This document shows positions 53,627-64,000 of a stretch of DNA of 64,000 nt, piece after piece. The position numbers and the translations under genes were made by a program. Numbering within the stretch: the first letter of the stretch is position 1; each line of letters begins with the position of its first letter. The notes under the pieces were generated by a model. It searched no databases and had not been told where the DNA came from. It was given only the letters and a program-made list of their open reading frames with translations. Origin of the DNA: Rhodococcus rhodnii NBRC 100604 (lineage in GTDB: Bacteria > Actinomycetota > Actinomycetes > Mycobacteriales > Mycobacteriaceae); the NCBI RefSeq assembly GCF_001894925.1, contig NZ_BCXD01000003.1:186001-250000 (forward strand), in the 5' to 3' direction.

Positions 53627-53860
53627 TCAGCCGAAGCGGATCTCGAGCCCGATGCCGATGATGGCGATGACCCAGATCAGGGCCGTGAAGACCGTGAGAC
53701 GGTCGAGGTTCTTCTCCGCGACGGTCGAGCCCGACAGATTCGACTGGACGCCACCACCGAACAGGCTGGACAAGCCGCCACCCTTGCCACGGTGCAGCAG
53801 CACCAGCAGGATCAGCAGCACGCTGGTGATCACCAGCAGAACATCCAGGAACAGCGCCAT
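53627..53860 (-). CDS. secG: Protein translocase subunit SecG
   Basis: Small membrane subunit of SecYEG, 77 residues with two helices: ALFLDVLLVITSVLLILLVLLH (about 2-23) and VFTALIWVIAIIGIGLEIRFG (about 56-77). They are joined by the conserved cytoplasmic loop RGKGGGLSSLFGGG. Start ATG 53860. A TAGGGT hexamer at 53930-53935 upstream suggests its own promoter, located after the palindrome that follows tpiA. Confidence 0.93.
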   Translation of the reverse strand: MALFLDVLLVITSVLLILLVLLHRGKGGGLSSLFGGGVQSNLSGSTVAEKNLDRLTVFTALIWVIAIIGIGLEIRFG

Positions 53861-53929
53861 GGCGTTTTCGGTCCACCCTCGAATCGGAACGGTCGGAACA
53901 GGGACGGGTCGCGTACGAACTCTCCGTAC

Positions 53930-53935
53930 ACCCTA
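53930..53935 (-). promoter_or_regulatory. -10 hexamer upstream of secG
   Basis: TAGGGT on the minus strand, about 70 bases before the secG ATG and just past the palindrome at 53947-53990. Confidence 0.35.
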
Positions 53936-53946
53936 CAAGCCCGCGG

Positions 53947-53990
53947 TCGTGCGCGACTTTCCGGCCTGGAGACCGGAAAGTCGCGCACGA
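53947..53990. terminator. 18-bp perfect hairpin after tpiA, second copy of a dispersed palindrome
   Basis: Arms 53947-53964 and 53973-53990 are perfectly complementary around an 8-base loop. The inner core (CGACTTTCCGG, N8, CCGGAAAGTCG) is the same as in the hairpin after acn at 19538-19583. Only 11 bases separate it from the tpiA stop, so it probably ends the gap-pgk-tpiA transcript. Confidence 0.65.
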
Positions 53991-54001
53991 GCGCGAAGCG
54001 C

Positions 54002-54784
54002 CTACAGCGGCCCGCCGGCCGCGATCGCGGACAGCGTCGCGAAGTCGTCGGCCTTGAGCGACGCGCCGCCGACGAGAGCTCCGTCGACGTCCGCACGCCC
54101 GACGATGTCGCCGACGTTCTTCGAGCTGACGCTGCCGCCGTACAGGATGCGGACACCCGCCGCGACGTCCGCGCCGGCGAGATCGGCGAGCGCCGAACGG
54201 ACGGCAGCGCACACCTCCTGCGCGTCGGCGGGGGTCGCCACCTTGCCGGTGCCGATCGCCCACACCGGCTCGTACGCGACGACGATCTTCGCGAGATCGT
54301 CCGCCGAGAGCCCGGCGAGCGAGGCCCGCAACTGGTCGACGCAGTACGACACGTGATCGCCCTGCTCGCGCACCTCGAGACCCTCGCCGATGCACACGAT
54401 CGGCGTGATCCCGTGCTCGAGCGCCTTCTTCGCCTTCGCGAGGACGACCTCGTCGGTCTCGGCGTGCAGCGTGCGACGCTCCGAGTGCCCGACGACGACG
54501 TACGTGCAGCCGAGCTTCGCGAGCATCGCGGCACTGATCTCACCGGTATAGGCACCGGACTCGTGCTGCGAGACGTCCTGCGCGCCGTACGTGAGCAGCA
54601 GCTTGTCGCCCTCGACGAGCGTCTGGACACTGCGAATGTCGGTGAACGGCGGAATCACCGTGACATCGACCTTCTCGAAGTACTTCGCGGGCAACGAGAA
54701 CGCGACCTTCTGCACCAGCGCGATGGCTTCGAGATGGTTCAGATTCATCTTCCAGTTGCCGGCGATCAGCGGCTTACGCGCCAT
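54002..54784 (-). CDS. tpiA: Triosephosphate isomerase
   Basis: Interconverts dihydroxyacetone phosphate and glyceraldehyde 3-phosphate; 260 residues. Catalytic parts: [10 protein letters not shown] (Lys), [11 protein letters not shown] (His), [13 protein letters not shown] (Glu) and [11 protein letters not shown] (phosphate). The start ATG 54784 lies inside the last codons of pgk (11-base overlap), so translation is coupled. Confidence 0.97.
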   Translation of the reverse strand: MARKPLIAGNWKMNLNHLEAIALVQKVAFSLPAKYFEKVDVTVIPPFTDIRSVQTLVEGDKLLLTYGAQDVSQHESGAYTGEISAAMLAKLGCTYVVVGHSERRTLHAETDEVVLAKAKKALEHGITPIVCIGEGLEVREQGDHVSYCVDQLRASLAGLSADDLAKIVVAYEPVWAIGTGKVATPADAQEVCAAVRSALADLAGADVAAGVRILYGGSVSSKNVGDIVGRADVDGALVGGASLKADDFATLSAIAAGGPL

Positions 54785-56018
54785 CGGTGAGCACCTCCAG
54801 GCCGGGAAGGGTCTTGCCCTCGAGGTACTCGAGCGACGCACCGCCTCCGGTCGAGATGTGCGAGAAGCCGGAGTCGGGCAGGCCGAGCTGACGCACCGCG
54901 GCAGCGGAGTCGCCGCCGCCGACGACCGAGAAGCCGCCCTTGCCGGTCGCCTGCGCGATGGCCTCCGCGACGCCGCGCGTCCCGGCCGAGAACCGCGGGA
55001 ACTCGAACACGCCCATCGGGCCGTTCCAGAAAACGGTGCGCGCACCGGTGAGGATCGTCGCGAACCGCGCGACCGAGTCGGGGCCGATGTCGAGCCCCAT
55101 CCAGCCCTCGGGGATCGCGTTGGCCGCGACGACCTTCGAGTCCGCATCCGCCGCGAACGCGTCGGCGACCGTGACGTCCACCGGAAGGTGGATCACGTCC
55201 GCGAACCGGTCGAGCAACTCGCGGCAGGTGTCGATCATCGACTCCTCGCACAGCGAGTTGCCGACCTCCAGGCCCTGCGCCGCGAGGAACGTGTAGAACA
55301 TGCCGCCGCCGATGACCAGGGTGTCGACCTTCGGTGCGAGCGCCTCGATCACCGCGAGCTTGTCCGACACCTTGGAGCCGCCGAGCACGACCGCGTACGG
55401 CCGCTCCGGATCCTCGGTGAGGGTCCGCAGCACCTCGACCTCGGCCGCCACGAGCCGTCCCGCGTAGTGCGGGAGCAGCTTCGCGACGTCGTACACCGAC
55501 GCCTGCTTGCGGTGCACGACACCGAAGCCGTCCGACACGAACGCGCCGTCGTCGCCGACGAGCTCGACCAGCGCGCGGGCGAGGGCCTCCCGCTCGGCGT
55601 CGTCCTTGCTCGTCTCGCGCGGATCGAACCGGACGTTCTCGAGCAGCAGGACGTCACCGTCGGTGAGCCCCTCCGACCGTGCGAGGGCGTCCTGGCCGAC
55701 GACGTCGGACGCGAGCTGCACGTTGCGTCCGAGTTCCTCGGCGAGCCGCGCCGCGACGGGCGCGAGCGAGAACGCCGGATCCGGCTCGCCCTTCGGGCGG
55801 CCGAGGTGCGCCGTCACGACGACCTTCGCGCCGGCCTCCGCGAGCGCCTTCAGGGTGGGGACGGACGCGATGATCCGGCCCGGATCGGTGATCCGGTCGC
55901 CGTCGAGCGGGACGTTGAGGTCCGACCGCACGAGGACGCCGCGGCCGGCGACGCCGGCCTCCAGCAGATCCTCGAGGGTCGGCACCGACGCGCCGGGCGA
56001 CGTGCTCGATGTAGTCAC
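54774..56018 (-). CDS. pgk: Phosphoglycerate kinase
   Basis: Glycolytic ATP-producing kinase, about 414 residues. Substrate motif [14 protein letters not shown] at about 27; [57 protein letters not shown]; and [11 protein letters not shown] followed by [17 protein letters not shown]. Start GTG 56018 chosen; GTG 56030 would add four residues. It follows gap by 70 bases and overlaps tpiA. Confidence 0.97.
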   Translation of the reverse strand: MTTSSTSPGASVPTLEDLLEAGVAGRGVLVRSDLNVPLDGDRITDPGRIIASVPTLKALAEAGAKVVVTAHLGRPKGEPDPAFSLAPVAARLAEELGRNVQLASDVVGQDALARSEGLTDGDVLLLENVRFDPRETSKDDAEREALARALVELVGDDGAFVSDGFGVVHRKQASVYDVAKLLPHYAGRLVAAEVEVLRTLTEDPERPYAVVLGGSKVSDKLAVIEALAPKVDTLVIGGGMFYTFLAAQGLEVGNSLCEESMIDTCRELLDRFADVIHLPVDVTVADAFAADADSKVVAANAIPEGWMGLDIGPDSVARFATILTGARTVFWNGPMGVFEFPRFSAGTRGVAEAIAQATGKGGFSVVGGGDSAAAVRQLGLPDSGFSHISTGGGASLEYLEGKTLPGLEVLTDGA

Positions 56019-56088
56019 AGTGGTTCTCACTTCGTGTCTCGTGCGATGCGGGTCGTGCGATGCGGGTCTCGTGCCGAGCGGCGGTGGG

Positions 56089-57264
<1,176 letters not shown>

Positions 57265-57311
57265 CTACCCACACATGCGTGCAGCGCGCGTCCGTCACGT
57301 GCGCGCAGCGC

Positions 57312-58301
57312 TCAGGCGTCGTCCAGCAGCTCGGCGGTGACGGCGGATTCGGTGTCCGGGACACCGAGTTCCTTCGCGCGGCGGTCGGCCATCGAGAGCA
57401 GCCGGCGGATGCGGCCCGCGACGGCGTCCTTGGTCATCGGCGGATCGGCGAGCTGGCCGAGTTCTTCGAGCGACGCCTGCCGATGCTCGACACGCAGTTG
57501 CCCCGCTGCGGCGAGATGATCGGGGACCTCGTCGGCGAGGATCTCGAGGGCGCGTTCGACGCGTGCGGCCGCGGCGACGGCGGCGCGCGCGGACCGGCGC
57601 AGGTTCGCGTCGTCGAAGTTCGCGAGCCGGTTCGCGGTCGCCCGCACCTCGCGCCGCATGCGGCGCTCCTCCCACACCAGGCGGGTGTCCTGGGCACCCA
57701 TTCGCGTCAGCAGGGCGCCGATGGCCTCGCCGTCGCGGATGACGACGCGATCGGCGCCGCGCACCTCGCGCGCCTTCGCCGAGATGCCGAGCCGCCGGGC
57801 GGCGCCGACGAGGGCGAGCGCGGCCTCGGGGCCGGGGCAGCTCACCTCGAGCGCCGACGAGCGGCCGGGCTCGGTGAGCGATCCGTGAGCGAGGAACGCG
57901 CCGCGCCACGCCGCCTCGGCGTCGCCGACCGTGCCGCCGACGACCTGGGCGGGAAGGCCGCGGACGGGGCGGCCGCGGAGATCGAGCAGGCCCGTCTGGC
58001 GCGCGAGCGCCTCGCCGTCCTTCGCGATCCGGACGATGTAGCGCGCGGACTTGCGCAGTCCGCCCGCGCCGAGCACGTGGACATCGGCGTTGTACGAGAA
58101 GAGATCGAAGATGTCGCGCTTGAGCCGGCGTGCGATCGAGCCCATGTCGACCTCGGCCTCGACGACGACCCGGCCACCGACGATGTGCAGTCCGCCGCCC
58201 CCGGCGAATCGCAGCAGCGACGCGACCTCCGCCTTGCGGCAACTCACCTGCGTCACGACGAGCCTGCTCAGTTCGTCCTTGACCTCCGCTGTCATTGCCA
58301 C
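57312..58301 (-). CDS. whiA: DNA-binding protein WhiA
   Basis: Sporulation/cell-division regulator with a degenerate LAGLIDADG-type N-terminal domain and C-terminal helix-turn-helix; about 329 residues. It begins [34 protein letters not shown], has [29 protein letters not shown] centrally, and ends with the HTH ([26 protein letters not shown]). Start GTG 58301 matches the mycobacterial protein start and overlaps the yvcK end by 10 bases. Last gene of uvrC-rapZ-yvcK-whiA. Confidence 0.96.
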   Translation of the reverse strand: MAMTAEVKDELSRLVVTQVSCRKAEVASLLRFAGGGGLHIVGGRVVVEAEVDMGSIARRLKRDIFDLFSYNADVHVLGAGGLRKSARYIVRIAKDGEALARQTGLLDLRGRPVRGLPAQVVGGTVGDAEAAWRGAFLAHGSLTEPGRSSALEVSCPGPEAALALVGAARRLGISAKAREVRGADRVVIRDGEAIGALLTRMGAQDTRLVWEERRMRREVRATANRLANFDDANLRRSARAAVAAAARVERALEILADEVPDHLAAAGQLRVEHRQASLEELGQLADPPMTKDAVAGRIRRLLSMADRRAKELGVPDTESAVTAELLDDA

Positions 58302-59365
58302 GAAGCGCTCTTCCTCTCTCCCTGCGGTGCGATCGCCGTACGACCGCGCGGCGCGGACGCGAGGTCGGCGAGGACGGCGGCCAGTGCCGCCGCGTCGTGA
58401 ACGTGCGTTCCCGTGGCGGCGACGTCGGCGTAGACGACGTCCGCGTTCAGCCCGCGCGCGGCACGGGCGAGGTGCTCGCGTTCGCGCCCGTACGGAACGG
58501 ACGCGGAATCCACGACGACGTGATCGACGGTGAATCCCGGTGCGTGTTGCGACAGTACGTGCAGATGGCGTTCCGCGGAGAATCCGGTGGTCTCGCCCGG
58601 CTCGGGCGCCAGATTCAGTACCAGGACCTTGCGCGCGGGGGTCGTGCGGAGCGCCTCGAACAGTTCCGGCACGAGGACGTGCGGGATGACGCTCGAGAAC
58701 CACGAGCCCGGGCCCAGGACCACCATGTCGGCGGACTCGACGGCACTCACCGCCGCGGGCGAGGCGGGCGGATCGTGCGGCAGCAACCGCACGCGCCGGA
58801 CCTTGCCGGGGGTCGTCGCCACCGCGACCTGGCCGCGGATGCAGCGGCTCACCCGCGGATCCGATTCGAGGCCCTGCACGTCGGCCTCGATCTCGAGAGC
58901 GACCGGCGACATCGGCAGGACGCGGCCGCGCACCCGCAGCAACCGGGCGAGCCGGTCCAGCGCCTCGACGGGATCGCCGAGCACCTCGGTGAGCCCCGCG
59001 AGAAGGAGATTGCCGACGGAGTGCCCCGCGAGCGCGCCGGTGCCACCGAAGCGGTGCTGGATGGTCTCGGTCCACTCGGCGACGTCGGACGCGTCGTCCG
59101 CGAGGGCCGCCAGCGCCATCCGGAGATCGCCGGGCGGGATCACGCCGAGTTCGGCACGCAGCCGGCCGGAGGAGCCGCCGTCGTCGGCGACCGTCACGAC
59201 CGCGGTCACGGCGTCGGCGACCCGCCGGGCGGCACGCAGCGTGGCGTACAGGCCGTGGCCGCCGCCCAGCGCGACGATCGAGGGACCCTCGGCTCCGCCG
59301 GCGGAATCGTGACGTTCCGGAAGAACCTGCCGTTCGGCGGGCTCGGGATTCACCGCCGCGCTCAC
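58292..59365 (-). CDS. yvcK: YvcK/CuvA family protein (gluconeogenesis factor)
   Basis: UDP-sugar-binding protein of the CofD-like superfamily, needed for cell-wall homeostasis and growth on gluconeogenic carbon in relatives. About 357 residues: [19 protein letters not shown] at about 30, [41 protein letters not shown], and [20 protein letters not shown]. Start GTG 59365 overlaps the rapZ stop (GTGA). The end overlaps whiA. Confidence 0.95.
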   Translation of the reverse strand: MSAAVNPEPAERQVLPERHDSAGGAEGPSIVALGGGHGLYATLRAARRVADAVTAVVTVADDGGSSGRLRAELGVIPPGDLRMALAALADDASDVAEWTETIQHRFGGTGALAGHSVGNLLLAGLTEVLGDPVEALDRLARLLRVRGRVLPMSPVALEIEADVQGLESDPRVSRCIRGQVAVATTPGKVRRVRLLPHDPPASPAAVSAVESADMVVLGPGSWFSSVIPHVLVPELFEALRTTPARKVLVLNLAPEPGETTGFSAERHLHVLSQHAPGFTVDHVVVDSASVPYGREREHLARAARGLNADVVYADVAATGTHVHDAAALAAVLADLASAPRGRTAIAPQGERKSASWQ

Positions 59366-60276
59366 TCGCGCCCCACGTCCCGGTGCACGACGCGGACCGC
59401 GAGGCCGCGATCGTCGCGCAACCGTTGCGCGAGGGCTTCGGTCATCGCGACACTGCGATGCTTGCCGCCCGTGCATCCCACCGCGATCGTCATGTAGCGC
59501 TTCCCCTCCCGCCGGTACCCCGCGACCGTGAGCTCGAGCACGTGACGATACGTGTCGAGGAAGTCCTGCGCGCCGGGTTGGGCGAGAACGTACTCGCTCA
59601 CCGCCGAGGACTGGCCCGTGAGGGGCCGCAGTTCCGGGATCCAGTGCGGATTGGGCAGGAACCGGACGTCGCACACGCCGTCGACGTCGATGGGGAGGCC
59701 GTACTTGAATCCGAACGACTGGACCGTCACCTGGACGGCGTGATCGATGTCCGTCGCGAACGCGTCCTCGAGCCGGTGACGCAACTGCTGCGCCGACAGC
59801 GACGACGTGTCGATCACGAGATCGGCGGTCGCCTTGATCGGCGCGAGCTGCGCACGCTCGGCGGCGATGCCTTCCGAGAGCGTCCCGTCGATGCCGTCGT
59901 ACTGCAGCGGATGCGAGCGCCGCACCTGCTCGAAGCGGCGCACGAGGACGGCGTCGTCGGCGTCGAGATAGAGCACGCGCACGTGGACGGGCTTGCTGCC
60001 GAGGACGTCGAGGACCGACACGAGATCGCCGGTGAACAGCCGGCTGCGGACGTCGATGACGACGGCGAGCCGTTCGATCGGCGAGTCGCTCTCGATGCCG
60101 AGGTCGACCATCCGGGCGACGAGTTCGGGCGGGAGATTGTCGGCGACGTACCAGCCGAGATCCTCGAGGACCTTCGCCGCGGTCTGCAGGCCCGCGCCGG
60201 ACAGGCCGGTCACGAGCAGAAAATCCATCGGCGCCCGGGGCGGCACGACCGGCACTGACGAATCCTGGTTCTTCAC
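59362..60276 (-). CDS. rapZ: RapZ/YvcJ family nucleotide-binding protein
   Basis: P-loop family protein; in E. coli it controls GlmZ small RNA, while in actinobacteria the role is unclear. 304 residues. The P-loop reads [19 protein letters not shown] at about 24-42: the invariant lysine position carries leucine. Other marks are [24 protein letters not shown], and the C-terminal [24 protein letters not shown] and [16 protein letters not shown]. Start GTG 60276 overlaps the uvrC stop by four bases. Confidence 0.93.
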   Translation of the reverse strand: MKNQDSSVPVVPPRAPMDFLLVTGLSGAGLQTAAKVLEDLGWYVADNLPPELVARMVDLGIESDSPIERLAVVIDVRSRLFTGDLVSVLDVLGSKPVHVRVLYLDADDAVLVRRFEQVRRSHPLQYDGIDGTLSEGIAAERAQLAPIKATADLVIDTSSLSAQQLRHRLEDAFATDIDHAVQVTVQSFGFKYGLPIDVDGVCDVRFLPNPHWIPELRPLTGQSSAVSEYVLAQPGAQDFLDTYRHVLELTVAGYRREGKRYMTIAVGCTGGKHRSVAMTEALAQRLRDDRGLAVRVVHRDVGRE

Positions 60277-62540
60277 TCCGCTTCCGTTCTCGTGAGGCTT
60301 CGTGGGACGTGTCCGACACGCGGCTGGGGATCGCCGTCGTCCGCCGCCGCCGCCGTCGTGGTGGTGGACGGCCGATCGGCAGCATAATTCTCACCCACGG
60401 CGGCGGAGTCCGTCACCGGTCCGGCGTCGTCGTGTCGCGGATCGCTGCCACCGAGCGCCGCGAGCACGGCCCGGGCGGTCGCGACACCGATCCCCGGCAC
60501 CACCGTGATCTCGTCGACGGACGCCTCGCGGATGCGCGCGACGGACCCGAAGTGCTCGACGAGCGCCCGGCGCCGGGTGTCGCCGAGCCCGCGGACGGAG
60601 TCGAGCGCCGACGCCGTCATCCGCCGCGAGCGCTTGCTCCGGTGGAAGGTGATCGCGAACCGGTGTGCCTCGTCGCGGATACGTTGCAGCAGATACAGCG
60701 ACTCGCTGGTGCGCGGCAGGATCACGGGGTCCTCCTCGCCGGGGACCCACACCTCCTCGAGCCGCTTCGCGAGCCCGATCACGGCGACGTCGGTGACCTC
60801 GAGTTCGTCGAGGACGGCCGCCGCCGCGGCGACCTGCGGCGCACCGCCGTCGACGACGAAGAGGTTCGGCGGGTACGCGAACCGGCGTGGGCGGCCGGTC
60901 TTGGGGTCGATCGCCGCCTCGGGCGCCAGATCGCCGCCGTCTCCCCCGGAGTTCTCGTCCCGCAGGTCCTCGGCGTCGGGGACGGCCCCGGCGCCCGTCT
61001 GCTGGGCGAGCGACTGGAGGTCCCGGTTGTGCCGCAGGAAGCGCCGCCGCGTCACCTCGGCGATGCTCGCGACGTCGTCGGAGCGGCCGTCGCCCGCGGC
61101 CTCCTTGATCGCGTAGTGCCGGTAGTCGGACTTGCGGGGCAGCCCGTCCTCGAACACGACGAGCGACGCGACGACGTCGGTGCCCTGGACGTGGCTGATG
61201 TCGACGCATTCGATCCGCAGCGGTGCGGAGTCGAGTCCGAGCGCCTCCTGGATCCCCTGCAACGCCGCGGACCGCGACGTGAAGTCGCCGGCCCGGCGCA
61301 GCTTGTGCTGCGCGAGCGCCTCCCCCGCGTTGCGCGCGACGGTCTCGGCGAGCGCCTTCTTGTCGCCGCGCTGCGGCACCCGAAGACGGACCCTGCTCCC
61401 GCGGAGTTCGGTGAGCCACTCCTGCAGTTGCTCGGCGTCCGGCGGCAGGACCGGGACGAGGACCTCGCGCGGCACCGCGGACGCCGCCTCCGTGCCGGCG
61501 GCGGCGTCCGCGAGCGCGGCCTGTTCGCCGTAGAACTGGGTGAGGAACTGCTCGACGAGCAGCGGGAGGTCCCTGCTGCCCGCATCCGTGCCGTCGTGCG
61601 GCGCCCGGTCCTGCGGCGCTGCGTCGTCGGTCCCGGCGAGCAGTGAGCGATCGACGACGTCGCCCGCCTTCTCGACGACCCACCCGCGCTGGCCGCGCAC
61701 GCGGCCGCCGCGCACGTGGAACACCTGGACGGCCGCCTCGAGCTCGTCGTCGGCGAACGCGACGACGTCGGCGTCGGTGCCGTCGCCGAACACGACCGCC
61801 TGTTTCTCGAGGGCACGCCGCAGCGCCCCGATGTCGTCGCGGAGCCTCGCCGCCGTCTCGAAGTCGAGGTCGTCCGAGGCGACGCGCATCCGGCGTTCGA
61901 GCTCGCGCACCATGCGGTCGGTGCGGCCCGCGAGGAAGTCGCAGAAGTCGTCGACGATCGTGCGATGCTCGTCGGCGCTCACCCTGCCGATGCACGGCGC
62001 CGAACACTTGTCGATGTACCCGAGCAGGCACGGCCGGCCGATCTGGCTGTGGCGCTTGAACACTCCAGCCGAGCACGTGCGCGCGGGGAAGACCCACAAC
62101 AGCAGATCGAGCGTCTCGCGGATCGCCCACGCGTGCGAGTACGGGCCGAAGTACCGGACGCCCTTGCGGCGCGGACCGCGGTAGACGAACAGTCGCGGAT
62201 ACTCCTCGTTCAGCGTCACCGCGAGGACCGGGTACGTCTTGTCGTCGCGATAGCGGACGTTGAACCGCGGATCGAACTCCTTGATCCAGTTGTACTCGAG
62301 TTGCAGCGCCTCGACCTCGGTCGTGACGACGGTCCACTCGACGCTCGCGGCCGTCGTCACCATCTGCCGGGTCCGGGGATGCAGGCTCGCGACGTCCGCG
62401 AAATAGGACGTCAGCCGCGACCGGAGGTTCTTCGCCTTGCCGACGTACACGACGCGGCCGTGCACGTCGCGGAACTTGTAGACACCGGGATCGGTGGGGA
62501 TCGTTCCGGGGGCGGGGCGGTAGGTCGACGGATCGGGCAC
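60273..62540 (-). CDS. uvrC: Excinuclease ABC subunit C
   Basis: Dual-incision nuclease of nucleotide excision repair, about 755 residues. GIY-YIG domain at 15-95 ([27 protein letters not shown]), Cys-rich [18 protein letters not shown] domain near 205-240 ([24 protein letters not shown]), RNase H-like domain ([25 protein letters not shown], and [10 protein letters not shown]), then tandem helix-hairpin-helix ([38 protein letters not shown]). A ~60-residue low-complexity tail (Thr/Ala/Asp-rich) follows. Start GTG 62540 gives the family's [14 protein letters not shown]. Confidence 0.96.
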   Translation of the reverse strand: MPDPSTYRPAPGTIPTDPGVYKFRDVHGRVVYVGKAKNLRSRLTSYFADVASLHPRTRQMVTTAASVEWTVVTTEVEALQLEYNWIKEFDPRFNVRYRDDKTYPVLAVTLNEEYPRLFVYRGPRRKGVRYFGPYSHAWAIRETLDLLLWVFPARTCSAGVFKRHSQIGRPCLLGYIDKCSAPCIGRVSADEHRTIVDDFCDFLAGRTDRMVRELERRMRVASDDLDFETAARLRDDIGALRRALEKQAVVFGDGTDADVVAFADDELEAAVQVFHVRGGRVRGQRGWVVEKAGDVVDRSLLAGTDDAAPQDRAPHDGTDAGSRDLPLLVEQFLTQFYGEQAALADAAAGTEAASAVPREVLVPVLPPDAEQLQEWLTELRGSRVRLRVPQRGDKKALAETVARNAGEALAQHKLRRAGDFTSRSAALQGIQEALGLDSAPLRIECVDISHVQGTDVVASLVVFEDGLPRKSDYRHYAIKEAAGDGRSDDVASIAEVTRRRFLRHNRDLQSLAQQTGAGAVPDAEDLRDENSGGDGGDLAPEAAIDPKTGRPRRFAYPPNLFVVDGGAPQVAAAAAVLDELEVTDVAVIGLAKRLEEVWVPGEEDPVILPRTSESLYLLQRIRDEAHRFAITFHRSKRSRRMTASALDSVRGLGDTRRRALVEHFGSVARIREASVDEITVVPGIGVATARAVLAALGGSDPRHDDAGPVTDSAAVGENYAADRPSTTTTAAAADDGDPQPRVGHVPRSLTRTEAE

Positions 62541-62566
62541 GACACCCACGGTAGCCGCCCGGTCCG

Positions 62567-63037
62567 TCACTCCCGCGTGTAGCGTGCCTCCGCCTCGCGG
62601 AACGACCGGACGGAGTCGACGGCGCGTTCGCGATCGTTGGCCTGGACCGCCATCACCGACATGAACTCGTCGTCGGGAAGCTCGAGACGCGCCCACGCGG
62701 CGCCGTCGGGGAAGCTCATTCCGTGGACGTCGTGCCACGCGAAGGTGCGTTCGGTGAACGGATTGCGCACGCGCACGCCCGCGGGCGAGACCGCGAGCCG
62801 CGGCCGCGCGAGGGTGAGCACACCCGCGGCGAGCACGATGCCGATGCCCACGAAGGCGAGCTGATCGGCGGGGCGGAAGAACACGCCCGTGCTGGTGTCA
62901 CCGCGCAGCAGGATCGCGAACGTGACGTGCAGGATCACGAGGCCCACCGCGACCGCGACGGCGTACCGGGTCGTCTTGCGCGGGCGTCCGATCGTCGTCC
63001 ATTCGATGTCGGTCTCGGGCTGGCCGGACGGCGTCAT
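62567..63037 (-). CDS. PH-domain membrane protein (Rv1417-like)
   Basis: 156 residues with two N-terminal membrane helices (about 25-45 and 58-77) and a C-terminal bacterial PH-like domain (about 80-150: [43 protein letters not shown]). Located between ribH and uvrC on the same strand, as in M. tuberculosis. Function unknown; such domains often bind membrane or envelope partners. Start ATG 63037. Confidence 0.8.
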   Translation of the reverse strand: MTPSGQPETDIEWTTIGRPRKTTRYAVAVAVGLVILHVTFAILLRGDTSTGVFFRPADQLAFVGIGIVLAAGVLTLARPRLAVSPAGVRVRNPFTERTFAWHDVHGMSFPDGAAWARLELPDDEFMSVMAVQANDRERAVDSVRSFREAEARYTRE

Positions 63038-63114
63038 GGGTACCTCTCGATGTTCGGGCCGTCGATCGTCGGGGCGCGGCCGGGTCGTTCACGGTCGTCC
63101 CCACGACCCAGCGC

Positions 63115-64000
<886 letters not shown>

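Overview
The window is very GC-rich chromosomal DNA from a mycolic-acid-type actinobacterium (order Mycobacteriales/Corynebacteriales), most likely Rhodococcus or a close Nocardiaceae relative. The evidence is gene content and order. The sets fabG1-inhA-hemH, moxR/DUF58/VWA, acn plus a TetR regulator, sufR-B-D-C-S-U-T, ctaA/ctaB, tkt-tal-zwf-opcA-pgl, gap-pgk-tpiA-secG and whiA-yvcK-rapZ-uvrC occur in the same relative order as in Mycobacterium tuberculosis (roughly Rv1488 down to Rv1415). A ppc gene between pgl and secG is a corynebacterial/nocardial trait. GTG starts, 4-base stop/start overlaps and leaderless promoters are common. I see no rRNA, tRNA, CRISPR array, insertion sequence or prophage.

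Layout. 1-1810: end of a VTT-domain membrane protein, then a SatD-like gene and a coupled membrane protein behind an AT-rich, repeat-filled control region. 1826-6142: polyprenol-phosphate mannose synthase, a stomatin-like protein with its NfeD partner, a DUF3097 protein and an unknown conserved protein. 6155-10464: a MurE-like ligase with altered C-terminal motifs, then ferrochelatase, InhA and FabG1 (mycolic acid synthesis). 10538-16288: VWA, DUF58 and MoxR proteins, an NlpC/P60 (RipA-like) hydrolase with a long leader, and an Rv1476-like membrane protein. 16723-20168: aconitase and its AcnR-type repressor, with a recognisable operator. 20193-27869: mostly accessory genes (membrane protein, ABC-F ATPase, lycopene cyclase, secreted phosphodiesterase, Ku, MFS exporter).

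27884-34453: complete SUF iron-sulfur assembly operon under SufR. 34580-41026: mannosyltransferase MptB, an ABC exporter, a two-gene flavin reductase/flavodoxin pair and heme A synthase CtaA. 41135-43584: small unknown protein, quinone oxidoreductase and CtaB. 43927-50467: pentose-phosphate operon. 50474-57105: a 51-residue protein, PEP carboxylase, SecG and the triose part of glycolysis. 57312-63037: WhiA, YvcK, RapZ and UvrC, all overlapping, plus a PH-domain membrane protein. 63115-64000: riboflavin genes ribH and the end of ribBA.

The window is therefore mostly conserved core genome: cell envelope, Fe-S and heme supply, and central carbon flux. No large novel system stands out. The points most worth following are the MurE paralogue that has lost its diaminopimelate-binding motif, the split diflavin-reductase pair beside ctaA, the SatD-like unit with stacked operators, a long structured leader in front of the RipA-like gene, a palindromic element present twice between genes, and two tightly coupled tiny reading frames.
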